Part shown: positions 26,580 to 35,888 of the stretch, in pieces
Position numbering within the stretch: position 1 is the stretch's first letter
How the letters are laid out: each line of letters opens with the position of its first letter
Source: Bradyrhizobium altum
GTDB taxonomy: Bacteria; Pseudomonadota; Alphaproteobacteria; Rhizobiales; Xanthobacteraceae
DNA: 64,000 nt
Assembly: GCF_020889705.1 (NCBI RefSeq)
Contig: NZ_JACMYP010000005.1
Span: forward strand, 33,031-97,030
Direction: 5' to 3'
The notes under the pieces: model-generated
Databases searched by the model: none
What the model saw: the letters and a program-made list of their open reading frames with translations, nothing else
Told to the model about the DNA's origin: nothing
Translations under genes and position numbers: made by a program

Positions 26580-27119
26580 ATGACCTTCGACCACGACATC
26601 AAGGCGACCGTTCGCACCATCACGGACTACCCGAAGAAGGGCATCCTGTTCCGCGACATCACGACGCTGCTCGCCGATGCCCGCGCCTTCCGCCGCGCGG
26701 TCGATGAGCTGGTGCATCCCTGGGCGGGGGCGAAGGTCGACAAGGTCGCGGGGATCGAGGCGCGCGGCTTCATCCTTGGCGGCGCGGTGGCGCATCAGCT
26801 CTCCGCCGGCTTCGTGCCGATCCGCAAGAAGGGCAAGCTGCCGCACACCACGGTGCGGATCGCCTACTCGCTGGAATACGGCATCGACGAGATGGAGATG
26901 CATGCCGACGCCGTGCAGCCCGGCGAGCGCGTGATCCTGGTCGACGATCTGATCGCGACCGGCGGCACCGCGGAGGGCGCGGTGAAGCTGCTGCGCCAAA
27001 TCGGCGCCAATGTGGTCGCGGCCTGCTTCATCATCGACCTGCCCGATCTCGGCGGCGCCGCCAAGCTGCGCGCGATGGACGTCCCGGTGCGCACGCTAAT
27101 GGCGTTCGAAGGGCATTAG
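26580..27119 (+). CDS. apt: Adenine phosphoribosyltransferase
   Basis: A 179-aa type I phosphoribosyltransferase that salvages adenine to AMP using PRPP. The N-terminus has the Apt-specific [18 protein letters not shown], then [24 protein letters not shown], and the PRPP loop [17 protein letters not shown] near residues 119-135. Length fits the family. The ATG at 26580 has GCGAGAG ten bases upstream; the longer open frame upstream is repeat sequence. Confidence 0.95.
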   Translation: MTFDHDIKATVRTITDYPKKGILFRDITTLLADARAFRRAVDELVHPWAGAKVDKVAGIEARGFILGGAVAHQLSAGFVPIRKKGKLPHTTVRIAYSLEYGIDEMEMHADAVQPGERVILVDDLIATGGTAEGAVKLLRQIGANVVAACFIIDLPDLGGAAKLRAMDVPVRTLMAFEGH

Positions 27120-27138
27120 CGGCAATTTTTTCACCTGC

Positions 27139-27276
27139 GTCGTCCCGGCCTAGTGCCCAATTGCGCACGGGAGCCGGGACCCATAACCACGAATAGTGAT
27201 TGTGGAACGACGCTATAGCCCCAGCCTTCGCCAAACGCATAGCGGTGGTTGTGGGTCCCGGCTTTCGCCGGGACGA
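27139..27276. repeat. Palindromic repeat, family B copy 2
   Basis: GTCGTCCCGG.. to ..CCGGGACGAC, between the convergent apt and P-loop genes, ending 3 bp before the P-loop stop codon. It carries a degenerate copy of the nested palindrome (TGCCCAATTGCGCA, 27154-27167). Confidence 0.85.
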
Positions 27277-27279
27277 CAG

Positions 27280-27948
27280 TCATCCCCGCTGCAGCAGCAT
27301 GCTCAGCTCGAGATCGCGGAACGTGGTGTAGTTCTTCCGGATCCACTGATGCAGCTCGGTCGATGAGTCCTTCTCCTGGCGCAGATAGCCGGTGAAGGAG
27401 AAGGTCAGCCGGTCGATATAGGTCTTCAGGAACACCGGCAGCGCGCGGAAGCGCAGCACCCGGCTGCCGGTCATGACGGGCGGCAGCTCGCCGCGCACCA
27501 CGAATTCATTGTCGATGACGATGAGCGCGTTCGGCGGGATCATGCCCTGCAGCGTCTGGTAGCCGTGCACCGAGGCGCGGTCGGTATCCGCCACATACAG
27601 GATCACAGGCGAGACGCGGCGGCGCAGCGCCTCTTTCATCAGCCCGATCTGGTCGACCATTTTGAAGAATTCGTCGAAGGCGTGGTAGCCGAGGTCGATC
27701 ACCTTGACGATGCCGTCATTGACGATGACGCGGTCCATCAGCTGCATCTTGCCGTAGGTGTCGATCACGTCGGCGGTTTCGGTGATCCGTGGCAGATAGT
27801 CGAGCAGCGACGGCTCCTTCAGATTGATGTCGTAGCAGACGACGTCGCCGTTCTTCAGCAGCAGGAATTCGCCGAGCAGCCGCGCGATCAGCGTCTTGCC
27901 GACCTGCGGGCGGGGCGAGCAGATGATGTAAACGGGCGTGGACGACAT
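27280..27948 (-). CDS. ParA/MinD-like P-loop protein, atypical Walker A
   Basis: A 222-aa protein beginning MSSTPVYIICSPRPQVGKTL. The P-loop PRPQVGKTL resembles a deviant Walker A but lacks the first Gly-Gly, and a Walker B-like IDLGYHAFDEF follows near residues 85-95. It is otherwise unlike well-known families and I do not assign a function. The preceding gene on the same strand encodes a second P-loop protein with a canonical KGGVGKTT, so the two probably form a partner pair. They are separated by a 128-bp gap with unusual composition. Confidence 0.65.
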   Translation of the reverse strand: MSSTPVYIICSPRPQVGKTLIARLLGEFLLLKNGDVVCYDINLKEPSLLDYLPRITETADVIDTYGKMQLMDRVIVNDGIVKVIDLGYHAFDEFFKMVDQIGLMKEALRRRVSPVILYVADTDRASVHGYQTLQGMIPPNALIVIDNEFVVRGELPPVMTGSRVLRFRALPVFLKTYIDRLTFSFTGYLRQEKDSSTELHQWIRKNYTTFRDLELSMLLQRG

Positions 27949-28076
27949 CGCCCGCTATATCAGGCCAAATTTTCGCCCAATCCAGCCCCATCGCCGCCCT
28001 CCGGCGCGATTTTTTTCGCTGCCGGGCGCGACTCTTTCGCTGCCCGGGCGGGACTTTTCGCCCCCTGCGCGCGCGA

Positions 28077-28820
28077 CTATTTTTCGCCCTTGGCCGACTT
28101 GGCGCCGACCAGGTCGGTCAGCTTGATCCGGTCGAACTCGCTCCAGACATTGGCGAGCCAGTGCCGGACATAGCCGCGCAGCACGAAGGAGTAGTTCGCG
28201 GCGTCGTCGTTGATGCCCTTGTTGGCAACGAATTTCAGGAACGGAACCGAGGAGACCTCGACCTGCTCGTAGGCCATTTCGTTGAGCTTCGGGATGGTGA
28301 GGTCCACGGCATCCTTGATGCGGTGGAAGTAGGAATTGTAGGTCGCCTGGTCCCACTGGAAGAACTGGGTGTCGTTGATGAAGTTCTTCACCAGGAAATA
28401 CTTCGCGCCGCTCATGAAGTTGGCGGTCTCGGCGATCTCGTCCAGCGAGGCGATCGAGGGGCCGAGGATGTGGAACACGGCGAAGGTGATCTGGCCGGAG
28501 CGCGCGGCGTCGAGGAAGCCGATGTCGCGCAGCGAGGCCAGCGCGGGCGACAACAGGCCGGCGCGGACGTCGATCACGGTGACCGAGGAACCGGCGTTCA
28601 GCGTATCGAAGATCTTCATCTGGTCCGCGGTCGTCGTCATGTCGACGATCTCGGTGATGTCGGGGTGGAAGCGCTTCAGCGTGCCGCGCGGCGACTCGGT
28701 GTCGAACGCCCGGGTCTGTACGTTGTTGGCACTGAAATAGTCCAGGAGCGTCCGCGAGACGGTGGTCTTGCCGACCCCGCCCTTGTCAGCGCCCACCACG
28801 ATCACAACCGGCTTTGCCAT
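28077..28820 (-). CDS. ParA/MinD-like ATPase
   Basis: A 247-aa P-loop ATPase with the deviant Walker A GADKGGVGKTTVSRTLLD near residues 10-27 and a switch-like TVIDVRAGLLSPA near 80-92, typical of the SIMIBI ParA/MinD class. No parB or min partner lies nearby, so chromosome segregation is not indicated and the role is unknown. The protein ends GAKSAKGEK at a TAG. Reading past that stop, the frame stays open for 38 codons of Ala/Lys/Pro-rich sequence until a TGA at about 27961, suggesting a lost basic tail. Confidence 0.7.
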   Translation of the reverse strand: MAKPVVIVVGADKGGVGKTTVSRTLLDYFSANNVQTRAFDTESPRGTLKRFHPDITEIVDMTTTADQMKIFDTLNAGSSVTVIDVRAGLLSPALASLRDIGFLDAARSGQITFAVFHILGPSIASLDEIAETANFMSGAKYFLVKNFINDTQFFQWDQATYNSYFHRIKDAVDLTIPKLNEMAYEQVEVSSVPFLKFVANKGINDDAANYSFVLRGYVRHWLANVWSEFDRIKLTDLVGAKSAKGEK

Positions 28821-28983
28821 GGAAGTCCCTTAAAGCGCGCTCCCGACCGCGATGGCGATCGGCAAGTCCCCACACTGCTTTGGGCGCGAACATGGCAGAA
28901 ACGAGGGAGAATTCAATTCCTTAAGGTGCCCATGACCGGCTTGGTGGGGATTTCCTTAATGGACTGAGTGGTCTAGGGCACGA

Positions 28984-30252
28984 TCAGCGGTGCCGGCCCC
29001 AAGGGCCTTGAAGTGGGCCTTGAAGCGGGCCTTGCAGAGGATCCAGCGGTCCCAATGGTCCCTGTGCGGGGCTGGTGCCCGGCAGCGGCGGCGGATTGTT
29101 CGGTTGTGCAGGCGGCGTGTCGCTCCAGGGGCCGTGGGTCACAGGCGGAGGCTGATCGCCCGACACCGACGGCTGTTCCGGCGTTTCCGTCGCCTCCGAT
29201 GTCTCATCCGGCAGCGCCAGCGGTCCGGGATCGTGGCCGCCGGCGTATTTCACCAGGGCATCGACCCGGGACTTCACCGACGGATGGGTGGCAAACAGGT
29301 CGGCAAAGCCCTCGCGCGGATTGTCGACGCAGAGTTCCATCACCGCCGAGGTGGCGCCCGGCAACTCGCCGCGGTTCTCGATCTTGCGCAGCGCCGAGAT
29401 CATCGCATCGGGATTCTTCGTCAGCTCGACCGATCCGGCATCGGCGAGAAATTCGCGCGACCGCGACAGTGCGAGCTTGACCACCTGCGACAGCAGCCAG
29501 GCCAGCATGATGAGCGCGACCGCGACGACGATGACGATGATCGCGCCGCCGCCCGAGCCCTTGCTGTCGCGGTCCGAAGAGGATGATGACGATGAGGAGG
29601 ATGACGACGACGACCAGCCGCCTCCGCGGCGGCTGCCGCCGCTCCACGACAGATTTGTGAACACGCGGAAGAACAACTCGCCGAAGAAGCCGACCACGCC
29701 GGCGATGATCACGGCGACCACCATCAGCTGCACGTCGCCATTCTTGATATGGGTGAGCTCGTGGCCGAGCACGGCCTCGATCTCCTGGTCGTTCAGTGCC
29801 CTCAACAAGCCCGTGGTGACCGTGATGGCGTATTGCCGCGGATTCAGTCCGGTCGCGAACGCGTTCAGCGCCGGACTGTCCATCACCTTCAGCTTCGGCA
29901 TCGGAATGCCGCGCGAGATGCAGAGGTTTTCCAGCAGATTGTAGAGCCGCGGCTGCTGCTGCCGTGTCACGCTTTCGCCGCCGGTGACGGCGTCGATCAT
30001 CTTCTGGTGGAAGAAATAGGCGATTACGATCCAGGCCCCCGCCGCGATCGTCGCCCATGGGAAGGCCGAGACCAGATCGCGCGAGGCATGGGTCAGGTAA
30101 TAATCGGCCGTGCGGCCGCTATCGATCATGACCTCCGCGACCAGCGCGCCGCCATAGACCAGCACGTAGATCAGCAGGAACAGGCCGGCGAGCAGCAGCA
30201 TCGAACGAAACTTGTTCGATGCGATATGCGTGTAGAGACCGTAGGCGGCCAT
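28984..30252 (-). CDS. M48 family membrane metalloprotease
   Basis: A 422-aa M48 zinc protease. Membrane helices lie near residues 16-38 and 64-82. The zinc motif HELTH is at 164-168 with the third ligand Glu in SREFLAD (267). Two further hydrophobic segments lie at about 176-190 and 237-256. A run of 13 serines (214-226) uses mixed codons, so it is kept at the protein level rather than being a DNA repeat. A Pro-rich tail of about 70 residues follows. It pairs with the upstream lemA gene, a common arrangement in which both act in envelope quality control. Confidence 0.85.
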   Translation of the reverse strand: MAAYGLYTHIASNKFRSMLLLAGLFLLIYVLVYGGALVAEVMIDSGRTADYYLTHASRDLVSAFPWATIAAGAWIVIAYFFHQKMIDAVTGGESVTRQQQPRLYNLLENLCISRGIPMPKLKVMDSPALNAFATGLNPRQYAITVTTGLLRALNDQEIEAVLGHELTHIKNGDVQLMVVAVIIAGVVGFFGELFFRVFTNLSWSGGSRRGGGWSSSSSSSSSSSSSDRDSKGSGGGAIIVIVVAVALIMLAWLLSQVVKLALSRSREFLADAGSVELTKNPDAMISALRKIENRGELPGATSAVMELCVDNPREGFADLFATHPSVKSRVDALVKYAGGHDPGPLALPDETSEATETPEQPSVSGDQPPPVTHGPWSDTPPAQPNNPPPLPGTSPAQGPLGPLDPLQGPLQGPLQGPWGRHR

Positions 30253-30286
30253 GACGGAGCGGCCTATTGCCGGCGCGCGTTGCGCC

Positions 30287-30847
30287 TCAGAACTTCACGC
30301 TCGGTGCCGCCTCGACCTCCGTGCGGCTGGCGCCGAGGTCGAAGAAATCCTTGCGGGTGAAGCCGAACATGCCGGCGAACAGCGCGGCCGGCATCTGCTG
30401 GATGCCAGTGTTGTATTCCTGGACCGCGTTGTTGAAGAAGCGGCGGCTGGCGGCGATCTTGTTCTCGAGATCGGAAAGCTCGGAGGCGAGCTGCTGGAAA
30501 TTGGCGTTGGCCTTGAGGTCCGGGTAGGCTTCCGACAGCGCGATCAGCCGGCCGAGCGCGCCGGAGAGCTGGTTCTCCGCCGCCGACACCTGGGCCGGCC
30601 CCTGAGCAGAGATCGCCGAATTGCGTGCCTTGATGACGTCGTCGAGCGTGCCGCGCTCATGTGCGGCATAGCCTTTCACGGTCTCGACCAGGTTCGGGAT
30701 CAGGTCGTGGCGCTGCTTGAGCTGCACATCGATGTCGGCAAAGGCCTGGCTGACGCGCTGGCCGAGCGCGACGAGGCGGTTGTAGGCGCCGAACGCAAAC
30801 AGCACGAGAAGGACGATGACGCCGATGACGATCCAGCTGGTCGACAT
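30287..30847 (-). CDS. LemA family protein
   Basis: A 186-aa LemA protein: an N-terminal membrane anchor (SWIVIGVIVLLVLFAFGAYN, residues 4-23) followed by a helical bundle with the signature YNRLVALGQRVSQAFADIDV and QLKQRHDLIPNLVETVKGYA. The biochemical role of LemA is unsettled. The ATG at 30847 starts just before the anchor and has AGGAG about 11 bp upstream. It is 34 bp upstream of the M48 protease gene and likely cotranscribed. Confidence 0.9.
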   Translation of the reverse strand: MSTSWIVIGVIVLLVLFAFGAYNRLVALGQRVSQAFADIDVQLKQRHDLIPNLVETVKGYAAHERGTLDDVIKARNSAISAQGPAQVSAAENQLSGALGRLIALSEAYPDLKANANFQQLASELSDLENKIAASRRFFNNAVQEYNTGIQQMPAALFAGMFGFTRKDFFDLGASRTEVEAAPSVKF

Positions 30848-30989
30848 GACAGGGCAGCTCCTGATGGACGAGACGGCGGCACCGTAGCCCAGGATTGGGG
30901 CGCAGGGCAGCCCGCCGCGAAAAGGTGGGCATGAATTGGTCGGCACAGAACCAAGATTGGTTCAACATTCGCCGGGACGACGCAAGTAG

Positions 30990-31955
30990 CTAAACCGCAT
31001 CGCCCCAGCGCCAGCGCCGGGCGCTGGCGTAATCGGCCTTGGCGCGGCGGGGCACCCTGGCGACGGCGACGCCGTCTGGCGTGCACAGCTTCGCCGCAAC
31101 CTCGATCTTGCCGACATCCGGCTGCGCCAGCACGCGCGATGGCCTGTTCTCAGCGCGCGCGCGGCTCAGCGCGACATAGGCGAAGCGCTCGTCCTCGAAT
31201 GGGGCATCGGCGCCCTTGACCTGCTTGTGCGCGCGCGAGCGTTGCAGGCGCTGCGAGAAATGGCACCAGTCGGGCGCGACCAGCGGGCAGCCGCCGTCAT
31301 GCGGGCAGGGGGCTATGACATGCGCGCCGGCGGCGATCAGGCGTGCGCGCAATGCGATGATCCGCGCATAGCCCGCGGGCGTGCCGGGTTCGACGACCAA
31401 TAGCGTATCGCTGGTTTTGGACCACAGCGCATCGGCCAGTGCCGCGCGCTCGTTTTCGCCGAGCTCGCCGATCATGTAGCTGGCGACGACGAGATCGGCC
31501 GGGTCGGCCTTGTCCAGCAGGGCGCGGGCCTGACCGAGTTGGTAGCTGGTGTCGTGCAGGCGAATGCTGCCGTGAAACAGCCCCTCGGCGAGCGTTCGCA
31601 ACGCGCCATTGGCGTCGAGCAGGGTGAAGCCCTTTAGCGATGTGAACGTCTCCGCGGCCGCCCAGGTCGCGGTCCCGGGACCGGCGCCGACATCGAGCAG
31701 GCTCGCTGGCGCAAAATCCGGCCGGATCTCCGCCAACGCATTGAGGCTCGCCACCACGGCCGCATAGGTCGCCGGCATCCGCGCCAGCGCGTAGGCCAGC
31801 GTGTCGGTCTCGGTCCGGATCGTCCCCGAGCCGCCGCCCTCGCGATAGGTCTGTGAGATCACCGCCGCGCGGCTGGCGGCATCGCTGCGCGACAGGCCTT
31901 CGAGCCTGGCGTTGAGGGCCGCGCGCAGTTCGGCGGGGAGATCGGGTGAGGTCAT
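30990..31955 (-). CDS. Rsm22-like small ribosomal subunit methyltransferase
   Basis: A 321-aa Rsm22-type protein, linked in mitochondria to assembly of the small ribosomal subunit. The SAM-binding region is ASLLDVGAGPGTATWAA near residues 84-100. A Cys cluster near 222-236, CPHDGGCPLVAPDWCHFSQR, matches the proposed iron-sulfur ligand set of the family. It lies between lemA and smc, and a family E repeat lies just upstream of its start. Confidence 0.85.
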   Translation of the reverse strand: MTSPDLPAELRAALNARLEGLSRSDAASRAAVISQTYREGGGSGTIRTETDTLAYALARMPATYAAVVASLNALAEIRPDFAPASLLDVGAGPGTATWAAAETFTSLKGFTLLDANGALRTLAEGLFHGSIRLHDTSYQLGQARALLDKADPADLVVASYMIGELGENERAALADALWSKTSDTLLVVEPGTPAGYARIIALRARLIAAGAHVIAPCPHDGGCPLVAPDWCHFSQRLQRSRAHKQVKGADAPFEDERFAYVALSRARAENRPSRVLAQPDVGKIEVAAKLCTPDGVAVARVPRRAKADYASARRWRWGDAV

Positions 31956-31962
31956 GGTTCGC

Positions 31963-32067
31963 CGTCATCCTGAGTTGCGAGCGCTTGCGAGCCTCGAAGG
32001 ATGACAATCACGAGTCGTGGCCCATCCTTCGAGACGCCGCGCGAATGCGCGGCTCCTCAGGATGACG
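31963..32067. repeat. Palindromic repeat, family E copy 1
   Basis: CGTCATCCTGAG.. to ..CTCAGGATGACG with inner CCTCGAAGGATGA / CATCCTTCGAG arms. It occupies the gap between the smc stop and the Rsm22 start, so it lies in the Rsm22 leader and the smc trailer. Further copies are at 39455 and 47554. Confidence 0.85.
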
Positions 32068-32077
32068 CCTGAGTGCG

Positions 32078-35000
32078 TTACGCCACGTTCTGGTCGAGGA
32101 TATCGACCGCGCCCTGCAGGTCGACCGACACCAGCTGCGACACGCCGCGCTCGGCCATGGTGACACCGAACAGCCGGTTCATCCGCGCCATCGTGATCGG
32201 ATTGTGCGTGATGATGATGAAGCGGGTTTCCGTCGACGCCGTCATCTCGTTCAGCAGGGTGCAGAACCGTTCGACGTTGTGGTCGTCGAGCGGCGCGTCG
32301 ACTTCGTCCAGCACGCAGATCGGCGACGGGTTGGTCAGGAACACGGCGAAGATCAGCGCCAGCGCCGTCAGCGCCTGCTCGCCGCCGGACAGCAGCGACA
32401 GCGTCTGCGGCTTCTTGCCGGGCGGCTTGGCGATGATCTCGAGGCCGGCTTCGAGCGGATCGTCGCTCTCGATCAGATGCAGCGCGGCTTCGCCGCCGCC
32501 GAACAGCTCGGTGAACAGCCGCTTGAAGTGGTTGTTGACGGTCTCGAACGAGGTCAACAGACGCTCGCGCGCTTCGCGGTTGAGGCTCTGGATGCCCTGC
32601 CGCAGCCGCTTGATCGCCTCGACCAGGTCGTCGCGCTCGGTGGTCAGCGCGGTGTGCTGGGTCTCGACTTCCTTCAACTCTTCCTCGGCGCGCAGATTGA
32701 CGGCGCCCAAGCGCTCGCGGTCACGGCGCAGCTTTTCAAGTTCTTCCTCGACCTGCGCGACCGGCGGCAGCTCTGCGCCGGGCTCGATCTCGGCCATGCC
32801 GACGACCGCGCTCGGCTCGACCTCGAGCATGTCGTGGATCTCGCGCTCGATGTCGGCGAGGCGGCGGCGGGTGCCCTCCATGCGCTCTTCGGCGCGCGCG
32901 GTGGCTTCGCGGGAGGACGACAGCGCTTCGAGCGAGGTCTTGGCGAGGCGATCGGTTTCCGCCATCGCGGCTTCCGCCGTCGCCAGCGCATCGGCGGCGA
33001 TCCGGCGATCGCCCTCGGCGTGCTCGATCTCCGTGATCAGCGCGCTGCGCTTCTCGGCGAACACTTCCGGCGCATTGGCCAGTTCCTCGCGCTCGGCCGA
33101 CACCTCGGCGATGCGCTCTTCGATGGTCCCGACCTGCGAGGCGGCGCTGGTCTTGCGGCTCTGCCACTCGTTGCGTTCGGCAACGATGGCCTGCACGCGG
33201 CGGTCGGCGAGCTCGGCCTCGCGGGCGAGCGCCTGCGCCTCGGCGCGGACTTGCGCCGCGGCACGGCGCTGGTTGTCGATCTCGGCGCGAACCGCGGCGA
33301 GCTGGGCTTCGGTCTCGACGCCCGGCGGCAATTCGGACAGCGCGGCAACTGCGTTCTCATGCGCCGCTTCGGCCTCGGCGCGGTCGGCGGCGACGCGGCT
33401 GTGCGCCTCGGTCAGCGCCGATTTGCGCGCAGAGTGGCGGTTGATCTCGCGTTCGGTCGCAGCGTGGCGCTCGCGCGCGGCGTCGGTTTCGCGGCGGGCG
33501 GCACGCACGGCTTCGCGCGATGCACCCTCGGCGGCGGACGCCGAGCGCAATTCTTCTTCAGCCGTCTCCAGGGCCTGGCGCTTGGCGGCGGCATCGATGC
33601 GGGCCTGTTCAAGCTCATGCTCGATATCGACCAGGCGGGCGCGTTCGGCGAGGCGCCGGGCGGCGCCAGTTGGAGCATGGGCGTCGGCGACAAAGCCGTC
33701 CCAGCGCCAGACGTCGCCTTCGAGCGACACCAGCCGCTGGCCGGTCTTCAGCTGCGACACCAGCGCGGCGCCGCGTTCTTTGGCCACCACGCCGATCTGG
33801 GCCAGACGGCGCGCCAGTTCCGGCGGCGCCTGGACGTGATCGGCCAGCCGTTCTACGCCATCCGGCAGCGCGGGATCGCCCGCGGCTTCACCGACATTGG
33901 TCCAGCGCATCGGCGCAGACGAATCCACCGGCGCGTCGAGGTCGTCGCCGAGCACGGCGCCGATCGCCTTTTCATAGCCCTTGGCGACCGTGATGCCGTC
34001 GATGATCGGCGGCCACAGATTCTTGGTCTCGCTGGTGACGAGCTTGGAGATGGTGCGGGCTTCGGTCTCGAGGCGCTGCACGCGCTTCTCGGCTTCGGCG
34101 AGCGGATTGCGGGAGGCTTCCAGGGTCTGCCGCACGGCGGCGTGATGCGCCTCGCTGGACTGCACGGCCGCCTCGGATTCGGCGAGCGTCTGCTGCGCCA
34201 TCTCCATGGCGGCGGCGAGCGCGTCGATGTCGCCGAGATTGCCCGTCTCCTGCGCGAGCTTGGTTTCCTCGGCCTGGACGTTGCCGATCTCCTGATCGAG
34301 CCGCGCCAGCCGGTCGCGATGCGTGCGCACGCCGGCTTCGAGCTGGTTGCGCTTGGCGGTCAGGTCGGCGAGCTGCGTGGTCAGTTCGGAGAACTGGCGC
34401 TCGGTCGCGGCCAGGATCTCCTCGGCCTCGGAGACGCGCTCGTCGACGCCGGAGCGCTTCTCGACGCGCGACTTGATCTCTTCCTTGAGCTCGGCGTCTT
34501 CGGTGTCGAGCCGCTGCAGCGCGATGTCGGCATCGGAGGTCTGCTGCTGCTCGCGCGCGATGTCCTGGGCGAACTGGGTGAGGCGGCGATCGAGTTCGCC
34601 GACCCGCTCCTTGGCGCGCTGCTCCTCGCGGTCGAGCATCTCGCGTGCATTGGTCAGGCGCTGCAGGCCGGCGGCGGCGCGCGCCTCGGCATCGCGCAGC
34701 GCCGGCAATTCGGCGGCGCGGATCGCCTGGATGCGGGCGGATTCGGCCTGCTCGCGGGTGCGCTCGGCCATCTCGCGCACGGAGATATCATGGGTGTGCG
34801 CGGCGTCGTTGACGTCGGCATTGGCCTCAATCCAACGCAGATGGAACAGCATGGCCTCGGACTTGCGCACCTTGGCCGCGACCTCGCGGTAGCGAATCGC
34901 CTGGCGCGCCTGCTTCTTCAGGCCTTCCATCTGGCCGCTGAGCTGGCCGATCACGTCCTCGACGCGGGTGAGGTTGGTTTCGGCCGCCTTCAGCCGCAGT

Positions 35001-35542
35001 TCCGCCTCGTGGCGGCGGGCGTGCAGGCCGGCAACGCCGGCGGCGTCTTCCAGCACGCGGCGGCGCTGCTCGGGCTTGGCCTGGATGATTTCGCCGATCT
35101 TGCCCTGGTGGACCAGCGCCGGCGAACGGGCGCCGGTGGCGGCGTCGGCGAACAGGATCTGCACGTCGCGGGCGCGCACGTCGCGGCCGTTGATGCGGTA
35201 GACCGAGCCGGCCTCGCGCTCGATGCGGCGGGAGATTTCGAGCAGCTGGCTGTCGTTCATCGCGGCCGGTGCCGAGCGATCGGAATTGTCGATCGTCATC
35301 ACGACTTCGGCGTGGTTGCGCGCCGGACGATTGCCGGAACCGGCGAAGATCACCGCATCCATGTCGGCGGCGCGCAGCGACTTGTGCGAGGTCTCGCCCA
35401 TCGCCCAGCGCAGCGCTTCGACCAGATTGGATTTGCCGCAGCCGTTCGGTCCGACGACGCCGGTCAGGCCCGGCTCGATCATGAAATCGGTGGGTTCAAC
35501 GAACGACTTGAAACCGTGCAGGCGGAGGCGCGTGAGCTTCAT
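32078..35542 (-). CDS. smc: Chromosome segregation SMC protein
   Basis: A 1154-aa SMC ATPase. The N-terminal head has Walker A GPNGCGKSNLVEALRWAMGE near residues 32-51; two long coiled coils (about 170-500 and 670-1000) flank a hinge near 510-640 (KAIGAVLGDDLDAP). The C-terminal head has the signature LSGGEQALTALALIFAVF and Walker B PICVLDEVDAPLDD. It forms the ring that, with ScpA/ScpB, compacts and resolves chromosomes. The ATG at 35542 starts the conserved MKLTRLRLHGFKSF; a GTG six bases upstream is possible. The gene order mutY-dciA-dsbA-smc is common in this group. Confidence 0.95.
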   Translation of the reverse strand: MKLTRLRLHGFKSFVEPTDFMIEPGLTGVVGPNGCGKSNLVEALRWAMGETSHKSLRAADMDAVIFAGSGNRPARNHAEVVMTIDNSDRSAPAAMNDSQLLEISRRIEREAGSVYRINGRDVRARDVQILFADAATGARSPALVHQGKIGEIIQAKPEQRRRVLEDAAGVAGLHARRHEAELRLKAAETNLTRVEDVIGQLSGQMEGLKKQARQAIRYREVAAKVRKSEAMLFHLRWIEANADVNDAAHTHDISVREMAERTREQAESARIQAIRAAELPALRDAEARAAAGLQRLTNAREMLDREEQRAKERVGELDRRLTQFAQDIAREQQQTSDADIALQRLDTEDAELKEEIKSRVEKRSGVDERVSEAEEILAATERQFSELTTQLADLTAKRNQLEAGVRTHRDRLARLDQEIGNVQAEETKLAQETGNLGDIDALAAAMEMAQQTLAESEAAVQSSEAHHAAVRQTLEASRNPLAEAEKRVQRLETEARTISKLVTSETKNLWPPIIDGITVAKGYEKAIGAVLGDDLDAPVDSSAPMRWTNVGEAAGDPALPDGVERLADHVQAPPELARRLAQIGVVAKERGAALVSQLKTGQRLVSLEGDVWRWDGFVADAHAPTGAARRLAERARLVDIEHELEQARIDAAAKRQALETAEEELRSASAAEGASREAVRAARRETDAARERHAATEREINRHSARKSALTEAHSRVAADRAEAEAAHENAVAALSELPPGVETEAQLAAVRAEIDNQRRAAAQVRAEAQALAREAELADRRVQAIVAERNEWQSRKTSAASQVGTIEERIAEVSAEREELANAPEVFAEKRSALITEIEHAEGDRRIAADALATAEAAMAETDRLAKTSLEALSSSREATARAEERMEGTRRRLADIEREIHDMLEVEPSAVVGMAEIEPGAELPPVAQVEEELEKLRRDRERLGAVNLRAEEELKEVETQHTALTTERDDLVEAIKRLRQGIQSLNREARERLLTSFETVNNHFKRLFTELFGGGEAALHLIESDDPLEAGLEIIAKPPGKKPQTLSLLSGGEQALTALALIFAVFLTNPSPICVLDEVDAPLDDHNVERFCTLLNEMTASTETRFIIITHNPITMARMNRLFGVTMAERGVSQLVSVDLQGAVDILDQNVA

Positions 35543-35888
35543 GTACACAAATCTCGTTTGGCCGGGCGCGAATCTCCCTGCCGTGACAATACCATGGATG
35601 GCAATGTCGGTGTCTGGGGTGAATAGCTGCGTGCAGCTCTCATGAGCGGCGACAATGGCGATGCCGGTGCGTCAGGGCAACCGCTTGACCAAGCTTTTCC
35701 CAAGGGATTTGCAAGGGATTTACAGGGGTTTTGCGGCCTCTGCATGTCCTCGAAGATTCGCATCGCGCGAATCAGGTTTTCAACAACCAAATAATGCGAC
35801 GGCGGCAGGCCGTGATCGCAAATCATCCACAATTATCGCGCCGCGAATCGAACGCGGGCACGACGACGTCGGGTTCGCGGGTGCGCGA
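35543..35888. other. Non-coding gap upstream of smc
   Basis: 346 bp between smc and the DsbA-like gene. No convincing gene: the open frames here lack a ribosome binding site and any recognisable domain. It contains a short direct repeat (CAAGGGATTT at 35701 and again at 35712) and the GATTCGC/GCGAATC palindrome at 35755-35773. It should hold the smc promoter. Confidence 0.5.
35755..35773. promoter_or_regulatory. Palindrome with two GANTC methylation sites upstream of smc
   Basis: GATTCGC-ATCGC-GCGAATC, perfect 7-bp arms around a 5-nt spacer, about 213 bp before the smc start. Each arm contains a GANTC site, the CcrM target. A regulatory role is speculative. Confidence 0.35.

Noticed and set aside
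29575..29625. Microsatellite behind the serine run of the M48 protease
   Set aside because: The 13 serines use several different codons, so it is a protein-level feature rather than a slipped DNA repeat.
32204..35626. An 1140-codon open frame opposite smc
   Set aside because: Mirror-frame artefact of the same kind; smc has every expected motif.
35539..35832. A 97-codon minus-strand frame between smc and the DsbA-like gene
   Set aside because: It overlaps the smc start, has no ribosome binding site and no recognisable domain.
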